A stretch of 64,000 bases of DNA from Streptomyces antimycoticus (GTDB lineage: Bacteria > Actinomycetota > Actinomycetes > Streptomycetales > Streptomycetaceae), in assembly GCF_005405925.1 (NCBI RefSeq), contig NZ_BJHV01000001.1:992001-1056000 (forward strand). The letters run 5' to 3'. The notes below the pieces were generated by a model, which ran no database searches, was not told the DNA's origin, and worked only from the letters and a program-made list of their open reading frames with translations. This document shows positions 34,546 through 43,524 of the stretch, piece after piece (position 1 is the first letter of the stretch; each line of letters begins with the position of its first letter). Made by a program: the position numbers and the translations under genes.

Positions 34546-36614
34546 CGGCCACCACCAGGACGGGGATCCGCGTCCCCCGTGTGCACCACCCGCAGGTCCA
34601 GGGCCACCGTTCCGTCCCCGGCGGGCCGCACACCGGTGACGGTGACCGCCGTGCCCGCCAGCCGTTCCTGGTCGAACAGCGCCCGTGCCAGCGGGTTGAT
34701 CAGATGCGTCTCCAGCAGCATGCCGATCCCCCGGCCGCCGTTGTCGACATCCGCCGTGCAGTAGGTGGACAGCGCCTGATGCGCCTCGTCGGAGAGGCGC
34801 AGATGCACCCCCTGCTCCTCCCGCAGCACCCGTTGGATGTTGCCCACCTGCGAGTCGAAGATCTCGGCGGCCACCTTGGCGTCGATGTAGTCGAAGACCA
34901 CCACATTGCCGCCGAGCCGGTTCATCAGCTCCGGGCGGCCGATCTCCTCGACGAAGTGTTCCTTCACATTGGCCAGGATGATCTCCTCCAGCTGGTGGTA
35001 CGGCATCCCGGGCTCGGCCACCCGCCCCTCGTGTCCGCGTCCGCCCTCGCCGGTCCGTTTCCTGACCCCGAGGTTGGAGGTGAAGATCAGCACGCATTCG
35101 CTGAAGTACGTGGTGACGCCCTGCCCGTCGGTGAGCCGGCCGTCCTCGAGCACCTGGAGGAACTTGTCGAGCACACCCTTGTCGGCCTTGTCGATCTCGT
35201 CGAACAGCACCACCCGGAAGGGGTCGTTGCGCACCGCCGTGGTCAGCTCGCCGCCCGCCTCGTAGCCCACATATCCCGGTGGTGCGCCGAGCAGCCGGTC
35301 CACCGAATGCGGTGCGGAGAACTCGCTCATATCGAAGCGCAGACAGGCGTCCTCGGTGCCGAACAGCAGCTTGGCCACCGACTTGGCCAGCTCGGTCTTG
35401 CCGGTGCCGGTCGGCCCGGCGAAGAACAGCACACCGCGCGGCCGGCTGCCGGGGTGGGACGCCTGGGCGCCGGACAGACTGAGCGCGGCGCGCTTGAGGA
35501 TGTCGAGGGTCTTGCCGACCGCCTTCTCCTGGCCCTTCACCCGCGCCCGCAGGTCGGCCTCCCCCTTCTTGATCTGCTTGCGGATGTAGTCCGCCTGCCA
35601 CGGATTGTCCTTGACGCCGAGCTGGTAGACGCGGACCGCGTCCCGCATCTCGGCGAACGACAGCCCACGGTCGAGCGCCATACGGGCGCTCTCCCGCATC
35701 GCGCGCAGGGTCAGCCCGGCGGTGGCCCGCGCGAAGGTGTCGATGTCGTGTTCGTTCAGCGGCCGTCGCTTGTCGAGCCGGACGGGCCCGTCGTCTTCGT
35801 CTTCGGACGCGGACGCGGACGCGGCGGTGTGCTCCTCGGCCAGCAGCTCGGCCATGCGCCGCCTGCTGCCCAGGTCGGGCAGCGGGATGCCGATGGTACG
35901 GACCCGTTCGCTGCCCGCGACCAGCCAGGTGGGCAGATCGCGCTCCCCGTCGGCGAGCCAGATCACGGGGTTGAACAGCCGCCGTCCGCTTCCCGGGGAG
36001 GTGATCGGCCGTGCGTCCTCGGCCAGCTTGAGGCAGTTGAGGAAGAAGTCCCGCTCCGGATCGCTGAGCCGGGTGACATCGGTGGGAATCCGGGCGGCGT
36101 AGTCGATCAACAACACCACCCGGTAGGGCTGTTGGCGCGGTGCCGGGTCCGGGCGGGGCCGGCCGTCCGGTGTCTTCGGCTGCCGCCCCTGCTGCTTCCA
36201 GCCGGTGACGATGTCGCGCAGCGTCCGCTCCGCGTCGGCCAGGTGGACGGGGGTGTCGGCGCGCCGGGCACGTCCGGGCCTGGCGGCGTCCCGCCCGTGC
36301 AGCAGCTCGCGGATCTCCTGGGCCGCCGGGCCCACGACGACGGTGAAGCCGTCCGCGATGTCGAAGCGGATCAGCGCCTCGTACCCCTCCTGCCACAGGG
36401 CGTTCCACAGGACCTCGGTGAGGGTGTGGTGGGCGTCGTACGTGGCCTCGGGACCGCCCTCGTCGGGGTCCTTGTCGTGGCGGACGAGGTGGATGTCCCG
36501 GATACTGCCGTGCAGTACGTACTGGGACTGGACGCTGAGCGTGCCGACCAGCTCCTCGGCGAAGGCCGGGAGCCTGCGGTCGTCGCGGCCCGGGGACGTC
36601 ACCGGCTCGGTCAT
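34542..36614 (-). CDS. ClpA/ClpB-like AAA+ unfoldase with degenerate first ATPase domain
   Basis: 690 residues. The second AAA+ domain (about 340-690) is complete: KGQEKAVGKTLDILKRAALS, Walker A FAGPTGTGKTELAKS near 395, pore loop GAPPGYVGYEAGG near 445, Walker B VVLFDEIDKADKG near 465, sensor LIFTSNLG and arginine-finger region RPELMNRLGG. The first half (about 1-330) has an AAA-like strand (YRVVLLIDYAARI) but no Walker A, so it is probably inactive. It overlaps both neighbours by 4 nt. It should unfold or remodel a protein in ATP-dependent fashion; no ClpP-binding loop can be identified. Confidence 0.9.
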   Translation of the reverse strand: MTEPVTSPGRDDRRLPAFAEELVGTLSVQSQYVLHGSIRDIHLVRHDKDPDEGGPEATYDAHHTLTEVLWNALWQEGYEALIRFDIADGFTVVVGPAAQEIRELLHGRDAARPGRARRADTPVHLADAERTLRDIVTGWKQQGRQPKTPDGRPRPDPAPRQQPYRVVLLIDYAARIPTDVTRLSDPERDFFLNCLKLAEDARPITSPGSGRRLFNPVIWLADGERDLPTWLVAGSERVRTIGIPLPDLGSRRRMAELLAEEHTAASASASEDEDDGPVRLDKRRPLNEHDIDTFARATAGLTLRAMRESARMALDRGLSFAEMRDAVRVYQLGVKDNPWQADYIRKQIKKGEADLRARVKGQEKAVGKTLDILKRAALSLSGAQASHPGSRPRGVLFFAGPTGTGKTELAKSVAKLLFGTEDACLRFDMSEFSAPHSVDRLLGAPPGYVGYEAGGELTTAVRNDPFRVVLFDEIDKADKGVLDKFLQVLEDGRLTDGQGVTTYFSECVLIFTSNLGVRKRTGEGGRGHEGRVAEPGMPYHQLEEIILANVKEHFVEEIGRPELMNRLGGNVVVFDYIDAKVAAEIFDSQVGNIQRVLREEQGVHLRLSDEAHQALSTYCTADVDNGGRGIGMLLETHLINPLARALFDQERLAGTAVTVTGVRPAGDGTVALDLRVVHTGDADPRPGGGR

Positions 36615-38265
36615 GACTGCCTCTCCTGGTCACGGTGGCGGGTCTTGGGTCCGGTGTGGTCCCGAGCGGGCCGGTGCCCCATGCGCCGGACCGGCCGCGC
36701 GGGCAGCTCGCCGAAGTCGAACGGGACACTGAGCCCGGCCCGTTCGGCCAGCTCGCACAGCTTCCCCAGATGCTCGGGGGCCTCGTGGCACCGCTGCCAG
36801 TCGAGGTCCAGATCGTCGTCGGTCTCCTCGGCGGGGTCGCGCTCGCGGTGCATGGTGGCGACCCGGGCGGTGCCCCCGGCCTCCACGCTGACGCGGAGCC
36901 AGTGCTCCTCCCCCAGCCCGGCGGGGTCCAGTCGATGATCTGCACCGCCCCGGACGTGGTGCATCCGGCCGTCCCGGGCTGCGACCGCCGGACCGCCGCG
37001 CGGATCACCTCCGTGGCGTACATCCGCTGGTACGCGTCGACCCGCTCGCCGACGCGGGCCGCCACGCGCACGCGCTCGGCCTCCGCCAGTGTCCCGCCCT
37101 GGTACAGAAAGCGCTCCAGGACCGCGATCTCCGCCCTGGCATCGGGCAACGGAACGGGTGTGCCGGAGTGGCCGTCACCGGGTGTGCCGGGGTGGTCGTC
37201 GCGGAGGAAGGCGAGCTGCTGGGCGGCCCACTCCTCGGTCTCCTGCCGCCGCTCGGCGTCGCGCGTCATCCGCTCGGCGAACCCGGCGGCCTCCCGCAGA
37301 TGGCGCTTGGCCGCGGCGGGCCGCCGGGCGGCGACCTCCGCGGCGACGGTGACCCTCTCCTCCACCAGCCGGTAGTCGGCCGCCGACACGTTCTGCGGAA
37401 GCATGGCCAGCAGGTCCGCGCCCAGCCGCAGCACTTCCTCCTCGGTGGGGGCCGCGGTGGCGGCGGGCGGCGGCTGCGGCAGCGAAGCGTGCGCCTCGGC
37501 TTCGGTGGCGGCCTCCTCGTACGCCTCCAGCGCCTGACGGCGGCGGGCGCGCAGGGTGGCGTGCCAGCCGGTGTCCTCGGGATGCGCTCCGGCCACCGGG
37601 CGGGCGGCTGCCTCCATCGTGGCCCGTGCGTAGGCGGCCTCCGCGTGGCGCAACCGGCGGTCGGTGTCGGCCAGTTGCCGCAATGCCTCGTCCAGATTCC
37701 TGCCCGCCAGGGCCAGCGGCGGTGGCAGGTCGGGCGGTTCCGGTGGCCCGTCGGGGCCGGCCCGCCGTATCCGCGCGCGCAGGGTGTCGATACGGGCGTT
37801 GGCCCGGACGGTGGCGAAGGCGGCGTCCCGCCAGCACGCGGCGGCCTGCTGGGCGTCCAACTGCCGCTGACGCAGCTCGGCCTGGTCCTCGGCGGCGCGG
37901 ATGGCTGCGGCCGCGAGCACCTGCGCCCCGGCCATGGTGGCGCGGCCGACGAGCAGCGCCCCGCTGAGCGAGCCGAGGCCGATCAGGGCGGGCACCATCA
38001 GGTCCTGCAGCTGGTCCATGGCGGCGTTCAGCGCATGGCCGGTGGTGTGCTGTACGGCGTCGGCGAGGTGCTGCCCGGCCTGGGTGCCGATGTGGTCCGA
38101 CAGCCCGGTGCCATGGAAGGCGTCGTGCGGCACCGCGGTGTTCGGGATGGTGTTGGTGACGGTGTCGGGGACGGTGTGCTGGATGGTCTCGGCGACCGGC
38201 GGCGGGGGGAAGTACACATCCGGCATCACATCGCCGATGCTGGCAATCGCCTGTCCCGAACTCAT
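36611..38265 (-). pseudogene. Coiled-coil membrane protein of the kinase/AAA+ operon, frameshifted
   Basis: The ATG at 38265 overlaps the kinase stop (ATGA). The protein begins MSSGQAIASIGDVMPDVYFP, has a Thr/His/Pro-rich stretch, one weak membrane segment (LMVPALIGLGSLSGALLVG) and then long Ala/Arg/Glu-rich coiled coil. It runs to VQIIDWTP, after which the frame fails; the rest (AGLGEEHWLRVSVEAGGTAR, DPAEETDDDLDLDWQRCHE, LSVPFDFGELP) is in another frame to 36611. Restoring one base in the G4 run at 36923-36926 gives about 551 residues. I do not recognise the family. A membrane scaffold between kinase and AAA+ protein is plausible. Confidence 0.75.
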
Positions 38266-40901
38266 ATGAACCTCCCTGGAGTCGGCGGGGCGGCCGCCCT
38301 CGGGCGGCCGGGTCGGTGCCGTTCGTCCCGGCCGCGCAGCTCCGCCATATAGCGGCGCCAGCACCGCAGCCGGTGCCAGGTCCACCAGACGAGGACGGCC
38401 ACCGTGGCCAGCGGCCACACCCAGGGGGCGTAGGCCACGGTGGCCCACAACAGGGCGATGACCGGGAGGATCAGCAGGCCCTGGACCGGGAAGCGGGAGC
38501 CGGGGCGGCGGATGAACCGGGCCACGGGCAGCGCACGGTCGATCAGCAGCCCGGCCAGGGACCGGTCCGGGTGGTAGCCGGGGCTGCCAATGCGGTACGC
38601 CGTCCACAGCTCCAGGGCCAGAACGGCGGCGGCCGCCGGGACGGCCAGCATCCACGCCGTCACCACCGCGCGCTGGGCGGGCCATCCCACCAGATCGCCC
38701 AGGCCGATCACGAAGATCCACGGGAAGACGAAGGCGACGGCTCCGCCGAGGGCCCAGCCGAGTGTGGGCAGCATGTCCTGTCTGCGCACCCACAGCGTGG
38801 CCACGTCCAGGTCACGCTCCTGCCGGAGCAGGGCGCGCTCGCCGTCGAGCCGCCCTTGCGCCTCCGAGGACTCCTGCTCGGCGAAGCCGGCCAGCCACTC
38901 GGCCAGTTGCAGCCGCACCAGATCCTCGGGGTCGCGCACCAGCCGGCCGTACCAGGCCACCGGCTGTGGCAGCGCGGCCTGGATCCGGGCGGTTCGCTCC
39001 TGGAGCCTGCGCCGGTGCGCGGTGGGGGCGGCGGCGAGCGACAGGAGGGCGGCGAGCCGGGAGCCGTCGAGCCGGGTGGCGGCGCGCACCTCGGCACGGC
39101 GGTCGCGCAGCCACGGCGACTCGTGGAGCACCTCGTCGACGGTGTGCTGCCAGCGGGAGCGGGCCGTCAGCCAGCGCTGCTGCACCTCGGCGAGCCCTTC
39201 GCCGCCGGGCCGTGAGTCCAGCAGCGGCAGGATGGTGTGGTCCCGCAGGTCCGCCACCATGGAGAGGGCGAACTCATCGCCGCGCCCGGCCTCCCGCAGC
39301 AACTCCCCCAGCCCCGCGTGGTCCAGCGGCACCCCGCGGTAGGACGCGTCGAGGGTGGGGCCGAGCCAGGAGATCAGCCGCACCATCGTGACCGGCTTCG
39401 GCTCACGCGGCGCGGCCGCGGGGTGGTGCGACTCCAGGAGGCCGAGCAACGCCGCCAGTTCATCGGCGTCGCGGTCCGGCGCGCCCTCGAACTGCCGTAG
39501 CCAGCGGGTGAATTCGCCGCGGCCGCGCCGCCGGGAGAGGAGCTGCCGGGCGGGCCGCCAGTTCTCGCTGAACGCCCTGGCCAGCTGCTTCGGCCTGGTG
39601 TAGTGCTCATCGAGGAAGGCGAACGGCTCGATGTCCGGGGCGTCTTCCGGGTCCGAGACGCCGGGGGCCGTGCCCGCCTCCCAGGGGGCGATCGGCGGCG
39701 AGCCGCCCACCAGCCACTGCGCCACCTCGTCGGTTCCCCAGCGGTGGTCGGGGTCGCGGGTGAGCAGCCCCATGCACAGCAGCCGCAGCCGGTGGTCGGT
39801 GACCAGGGACAGATCCGGGGCGCGGGAGCTGATCTCCTCCCGGACGAAGTCGTTGTCGGTGAACCGGACGGGGTGGCGTCCACCGGCCATCTCGGCGACG
39901 ATCATGCCGAGCGACCACCAGTCGGCGGGCGGGTGGATGAGCTGGTGGCGCAGCGACGCCTGCGGGGACATATAGAGGGCGGTGCCGACCCAGCGCTCGT
40001 CGCGGGTGTAGCGCTCGTTGGGTTCGTGGGCGGAGACGGCGAAGTCGACGAGCACGAGGTCCGGCGCGGCCGGGTCGAGACTGCCGAGCACGACATTGGC
40101 CGGGCTGATGTCCCGGTGGACGATGTTCAGTTCGTGCAGGGTGGTGAGGGCCTCGTGCAGCTGCCGTACGACGCTGTGGATGAGCACGGGGTCGGCCGGG
40201 CCGGGGTTGTCCCTCAGATATCCGTCCAGGTCGGTCTCGCCGTAGGAGGGCGCCAGGTCGTACGGATGGCCGTCGGCCCCGGTGTCGCCGGTCTCGGTGA
40301 AGTGGGTGAGGTGCCGGCGCGGTCGGTCCCGCAGCGCCTCCCACACCCGGCGGTCCGGGGCGTGGCCGCGGTGGTACCACTTGAGGATATGGCTGCCGCG
40401 CTCGTCCTCGACGCGGTAGACGGCCGCCTGGTGCGGATGGTCGGGGCGGCGCAGCACGGCCCTCAGTCGGAACCGGTCGCGCAGCGAGACCGGTAGCGCT
40501 CCGGTGTCCCCGCGCAGGTCGCGACCCCCGTGCGCGACCTGCGCGGGCGCCGCCGAGGGGATCTCGTCCTCGGTGGGCCCGGCCATCGTGGCGGCCGCCG
40601 GCGGGAGCGGCTCCTCGTGTTCGGTGAGCCCGACCGCCGAGGCGCCGACCGATGGAGGCGGCTCCTCGGGTTCAGTGAGCCCGACCGTCGTGGTCGCCGC
40701 CGACGGAGGCGGCTCCTCGTATTCCGTGGGCGGCGGCCCGGCGTCGTGCGCGCGCTGCTCTTCCGGCTCCCCTTGCTCCCGGTGGTATCCGTGGTCCCCG
40801 TGGGCTGCGTATCGCTCGTCGTCCCCGTAAGCCCCGTAGTCCTCGTCGTCCTCGGATTCCGTGGGGGGCGGCTGCTCGTGCGGATGGGTCACAAAGGTCA
40901 C
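38262..40901 (-). CDS. Ser/Thr protein kinase with C-terminal membrane segments (atypical)
   Basis: 879 residues from a GTG at 40901. An acidic/Pro-rich N-terminus holds three related units (VGLTEPEEPPPS, VGLTEHEEPLPP and a preceding EYEEPPPSAATTT). The kinase domain follows (about 140-400): HILKWY (Lys), NIVHRDISPANVVLG (catalytic Asp kept), LVLVDFAVSA (DFA instead of DFG) and GTALYMSPQA. The glycine-rich loop is degenerate (RRPDHPHQAAVY). After a helical region come about five membrane helices (from about 700) and an Arg-rich tail. It heads an operon of four ATGA-linked genes ending in an FHA protein, its likely phospho-reader. Reduced or altered ATP handling is possible. Confidence 0.88.
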   Translation of the reverse strand: MTFVTHPHEQPPPTESEDDEDYGAYGDDERYAAHGDHGYHREQGEPEEQRAHDAGPPPTEYEEPPPSAATTTVGLTEPEEPPPSVGASAVGLTEHEEPLPPAAATMAGPTEDEIPSAAPAQVAHGGRDLRGDTGALPVSLRDRFRLRAVLRRPDHPHQAAVYRVEDERGSHILKWYHRGHAPDRRVWEALRDRPRRHLTHFTETGDTGADGHPYDLAPSYGETDLDGYLRDNPGPADPVLIHSVVRQLHEALTTLHELNIVHRDISPANVVLGSLDPAAPDLVLVDFAVSAHEPNERYTRDERWVGTALYMSPQASLRHQLIHPPADWWSLGMIVAEMAGGRHPVRFTDNDFVREEISSRAPDLSLVTDHRLRLLCMGLLTRDPDHRWGTDEVAQWLVGGSPPIAPWEAGTAPGVSDPEDAPDIEPFAFLDEHYTRPKQLARAFSENWRPARQLLSRRRGRGEFTRWLRQFEGAPDRDADELAALLGLLESHHPAAAPREPKPVTMVRLISWLGPTLDASYRGVPLDHAGLGELLREAGRGDEFALSMVADLRDHTILPLLDSRPGGEGLAEVQQRWLTARSRWQHTVDEVLHESPWLRDRRAEVRAATRLDGSRLAALLSLAAAPTAHRRRLQERTARIQAALPQPVAWYGRLVRDPEDLVRLQLAEWLAGFAEQESSEAQGRLDGERALLRQERDLDVATLWVRRQDMLPTLGWALGGAVAFVFPWIFVIGLGDLVGWPAQRAVVTAWMLAVPAAAAVLALELWTAYRIGSPGYHPDRSLAGLLIDRALPVARFIRRPGSRFPVQGLLILPVIALLWATVAYAPWVWPLATVAVLVWWTWHRLRCWRRYMAELRGRDERHRPGRPRAAAPPTPGRFI

Positions 40902-41097
40902 CTCGTGAACGGGTGGGCGGTGTCGGATTCAATGACGGCGAGAGCAGCGGCCGGGGGGAGGCCGCCGGACCGTGGATCAAGAAAGCGGAACCTTGAAAAT
41001 CGGAAATCTGTTCCAGCACGGCGTGAATTACCGGCGGTACAAAGCCCGGCACGGCGAGGTCACCGAGAGAACGATTTCCTCTTTCCCGGCCGGTCGC

Positions 41098-41103
41098 TAG
41101 CCT
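41098..41103 (+). promoter_or_regulatory. Probable leaderless -10 (TAGCCT)
   Basis: TAGCCT ends 7 nt before the ATG of the macro-domain gene at 41111; the intervening bases hold no ribosome site. Same hexamer and spacing as before the histidine kinase at 21780. Confidence 0.45.
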
Positions 41104-41110
41104 GGTGACC

Positions 41111-42277
41111 ATGAGTCAGGAGCCATTTGCGTCAAATTCGCCCACATACGATCAACTCCTGGAAGAACTGAAAGGCATACGCAGACCCGGACTGCCGGAT
41201 CTGCGCAGGACCGATCGGCCGGCACTGCGTGCCGCGGCCGTGGCGGGCGGCTTCTGCGATGGCTCCGACGACGCCCCGGCCGGTATCGAGGCGTTGCTCA
41301 GGGAGGCGGTACGGCGTCTCGGCGAGCGGGATCTGCTCGGCCAGGCAGCGGCCCACACCTTCGGGCTGCTCCCCGACCGCCGGGGCGCACCCGCCCATGA
41401 CCGCCGTAAGATGGCCGCCGCCGTATACGGAGTCACCCCCGAGCGGTTCCGCAAGCAGCAGGAACCGCAGGTCATCCAGCAACTCGCCGAGGCCGTGCTG
41501 ACCATCCTGCGGGAGCCGCCGCCCCTCCCCGGGAAACCGGGCTCGGCGGGACAGAGCCCCGGACCGGGCGCCGGGCCACAGCCCTCCGGCGGACCGAGCG
41601 CGACCGTGCAGAGCACCATCGCGCGGAGCAGCCGGGTCGGCCAGGAGCCTCCGCTGCGGGTCGACAGCGTGCCGGTGGACGCGCGGAGCACATTCACCCT
41701 GCATGTCTCGCCCATCGAACTGCTGCGGGACATCGAGGTGCTGGTCTCCTCGGAGAACGTCTACCTGGAGATGTCCAAGACCTTCCGCCCCACCGTGTCC
41801 GGCGCGCTGCGCCTGGCCGCCGCCGTACGCGACCCGGCCGGGGAGATCGTCGACGATGTGCTGGCCCGTGAACTGGCCGGGTGGCTGCGCGCCCACGGCC
41901 GCCCGGGGCTGCCGATCCGGCCGGGCACGGTGGTGCCCACCGCGCCGGGAGCGCTCACCGCGCGCGGCGTCCGGCGGATCTACCACGCCGCGGTCGCCAC
42001 CCCGCGGGACGATACGTACGAGGTCCGCCCGGAGAGCATCGCCCGCGCGGTCAGCGCGTGCTTCGCGCTCGCCCGGGCGGAGCGCGACCGGTACGAGCCC
42101 GCCCTGTCCTCCATCTGCTTTCCGCTGCTCGGCGCGGGCCGGGGCGGTCTGGCACCGGCGGTCAGCGCGACCTGGCTGCGCTGGGCGATCCGGGACGAAC
42201 TCGCCCGGGACTCCCGCTGGCGGGTACACCTGGTGGTCCGCAGCCGGGAGATAGCCGAGGCCGTCGGCGCGCTGTGA
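41111..42277 (+). CDS. Macro-domain (ADP-ribose-binding-like) protein with helical N-terminus
   Basis: 388 residues from the ATG at 41111. The C-terminal half (about 190-385) has macro-domain order: RDIEVLVSSENVYLEM, SGALRLAAAVRDP, PIRPGTVVPTAPGALTARGV, RRIYHAAVATP and SSICFPLLGAGRGGL (phosphate loop). The N-terminal 130 residues are helical (QLLEELKGIRRPGLPDLRR, IEALLREAVRRLGERDLLG), resembling effector-associated death-fold-like adaptors in size but not identified. A Pro/Gly linker joins them. Macro domains bind or hydrolyse ADP-ribose derivatives, which fits a neighbouring RES toxin. The TGA stop is aligned to an Arg CGA of an in-frame 11-codon repeat that continues downstream to 42520. 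Confidence 0.75.
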   Translation: MSQEPFASNSPTYDQLLEELKGIRRPGLPDLRRTDRPALRAAAVAGGFCDGSDDAPAGIEALLREAVRRLGERDLLGQAAAHTFGLLPDRRGAPAHDRRKMAAAVYGVTPERFRKQQEPQVIQQLAEAVLTILREPPPLPGKPGSAGQSPGPGAGPQPSGGPSATVQSTIARSSRVGQEPPLRVDSVPVDARSTFTLHVSPIELLRDIEVLVSSENVYLEMSKTFRPTVSGALRLAAAVRDPAGEIVDDVLARELAGWLRAHGRPGLPIRPGTVVPTAPGALTARGVRRIYHAAVATPRDDTYEVRPESIARAVSACFALARAERDRYEPALSSICFPLLGAGRGGLAPAVSATWLRWAIRDELARDSRWRVHLVVRSREIAEAVGAL

Positions 42278-42471
42278 CCACCCTCGACCGAGACCCTCGG
42301 GGCTGTGCGACCACCCTCGGCCGAGACCCTCGGGGCTGTGCGACCACCACCGGCCGAAACCGTCGGCCCTCGGCGACCAAAGCCGACCGAGGCCGCAGAC
42401 CCGTCGCGACCACAGCCGACCGAGGCCGCGGGCCCTTCGCGACCACGCCCGCCGGGGCCGCCGCGCGCCGT
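42274..42471 (+). repeat. Six 33-nt tandem repeats in frame with the macro-domain gene
   Basis: Six consecutive 33-nt units start at 42274, 42307, 42340, 42373, 42406 and 42439. The first two differ at three bases; later ones diverge gradually. In the macro-gene frame each encodes an 11-residue Pro-rich unit such as RPPSAETLGAV, RPPPAETVGPR, RPKPTEAADPS and RPQPTEAAGPS. The frame stays open to a stop at 42518-42520. In unit 1 the Arg codon CGA of the other units is TGA, the annotated stop of the macro gene. Confidence 0.85.
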
Positions 42472-42494
42472 GCCGTCCGGGCGGGCGCTCCCGC

Positions 42495-43201
42495 TCAGGG
42501 GCGCCAGCTCGCACCGGTGAGGGTGATCCCCGCCCGCCGCAACCGACGCTCCAGCGCGGACAGTTCGCCCCGCCTCGGCACTCCGTAGAGCCGCACATCG
42601 CCCTCCCCTCGACCATCTGCAGACGCGGCCCGCTCTCCGTCCGGGCCAGATGCTCCTGGTAGCGCGCCCACCCCCGCGCCGTACGCGGCCGCAGGCGCTG
42701 GTTCGCCGAGCCGCGCCACACCAGGGCGGTGGGCTCGGCCGCCCGGAAGCGCCCGGTCACCAGCACATCGGCGTGGCGGACGGCGGCGGAGCGCGCCGCG
42801 TCGCGCTCCACTTCCTCCTGCTCGTATCCCGTGTAGAGGAGGATGTCGATCTCGCGGCCCGCCGCCGGGCCGCCCGGTGCCGTCGCCTCCGCACGGGCCC
42901 GCACCGCCCCGGCCAGCAGGGCCTCCAGGGCGGCGGGCTGGTCGAGCGGCTCGCCGCCGCTGACCGTCAGCCCGTCGGCACCCCGCGCCAACGCCTCGTG
43001 CCACAGCCCGAGCAGGGACGACACCGTATGGGAGGCGCCGCCGAGCGGATCCCAGGTGTGCCGTGACATACAGCCGGCGCAGGCCAGGCCGCAGCCCTGG
43101 GCCCAGATGCCCAGGCGCCGCCCCGGGCCCAGGGTCTCCACCGGGAAGTGGGTCTGACTGATCCGGAGCGTGGGCTCCGCGCACTCTGGGACGTTCTCCA
43201 C
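42495..43201 (-). pseudogene. Radical-SAM-like 4Fe-4S protein (NrdG/activase type), frameshifted
   Basis: GTG at 43201 with GGAGA upstream. The protein reads LGPGRRLGIWAQGCGLACAG and so on, giving a CxxxCxxC cluster motif (CGLACAGC), then GADGLTVSGGEPLDQPAALE, EIDILLYTGYEQEEV and GSANQRLRPRTARGW, as in small activase-type radical SAM proteins. After LQMVEG the frame is lost; the tail (GDVRLYGVPRRGELSALERR and LTGASWRP) is in another frame to 42495. One more G in the run at 42605-42608 restores about 235 residues. The substrate is unknown. Located between the macro gene and the 43.5 kb operon, divergent from the latter. Confidence 0.82.
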
Positions 43202-43524
43202 CGACCCGTCTCCTATTCCCCCGAGGTCGTGTTTCCGAGATCCATGATCAAAAAGGCGTGGCCCCGGAACCGTTCCAGTATGACCCGGCGTCAGGCATCG
43301 ATGAGGGCGTTCTCCGGTCGACTTCCGGGCGTTTTCGGGAGCGAGCCCTATGGGGAGCATTCCCGGGTACGCCCTCACCGATACGGTATGACAAGGAATC
43401 GAATCGACAGCGTCATCGGCATCGACTGCGAGCCGTTTGCGGGAGAAAGCGGAATTCCACTGTCCGCAAATGCGGCTGTCCGGTGCGGGAATTGCGCACC
43501 GGGGAAATCGGGGGATCCATTTCC
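43202..43524. other. Divergent intergenic region of the conflict island
   Basis: 323 bases between the radical-SAM-like gene and the 43525 gene with no supported gene. AT-richer than the flanks. It holds GTTTCCG-N8-GATCAAA (43231-43252), matching the site before the CHAT gene, and several short G/A-rich stretches. Likely a two-way promoter region. Confidence 0.6.
43231..43252 (+). promoter_or_regulatory. Bipartite motif GTTTCCG-N8-GATCAAA (copy 2)
   Basis: Identical heptamers and spacing to 28741-28762. Lies 30 nt upstream of the radical-SAM-like start on the other strand and about 270 nt before the 43525 gene. Confidence 0.35.

Noticed and set aside
33517..38793. Very long minus-strand open frame of about 1758 codons
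   Set aside because: It is a patchwork: part of it is the true frame of the coiled-coil gene, the rest runs through the AAA+ and FHA genes in a wrong frame with Arg/Pro/Gly-rich sequence. The AAA+ gene has an intact, motif-rich frame of its own.
42274..42471. CRISPR array
   Set aside because: Repeats are contiguous without spacers and encode a regular 11-residue unit; no cas genes are present.
41132..43378. Minus-strand open frame of about 748 codons
   Set aside because: Its first part is the radical-SAM-like protein; after the frameshift it reads through the 33-nt repeats and the macro gene out of frame.
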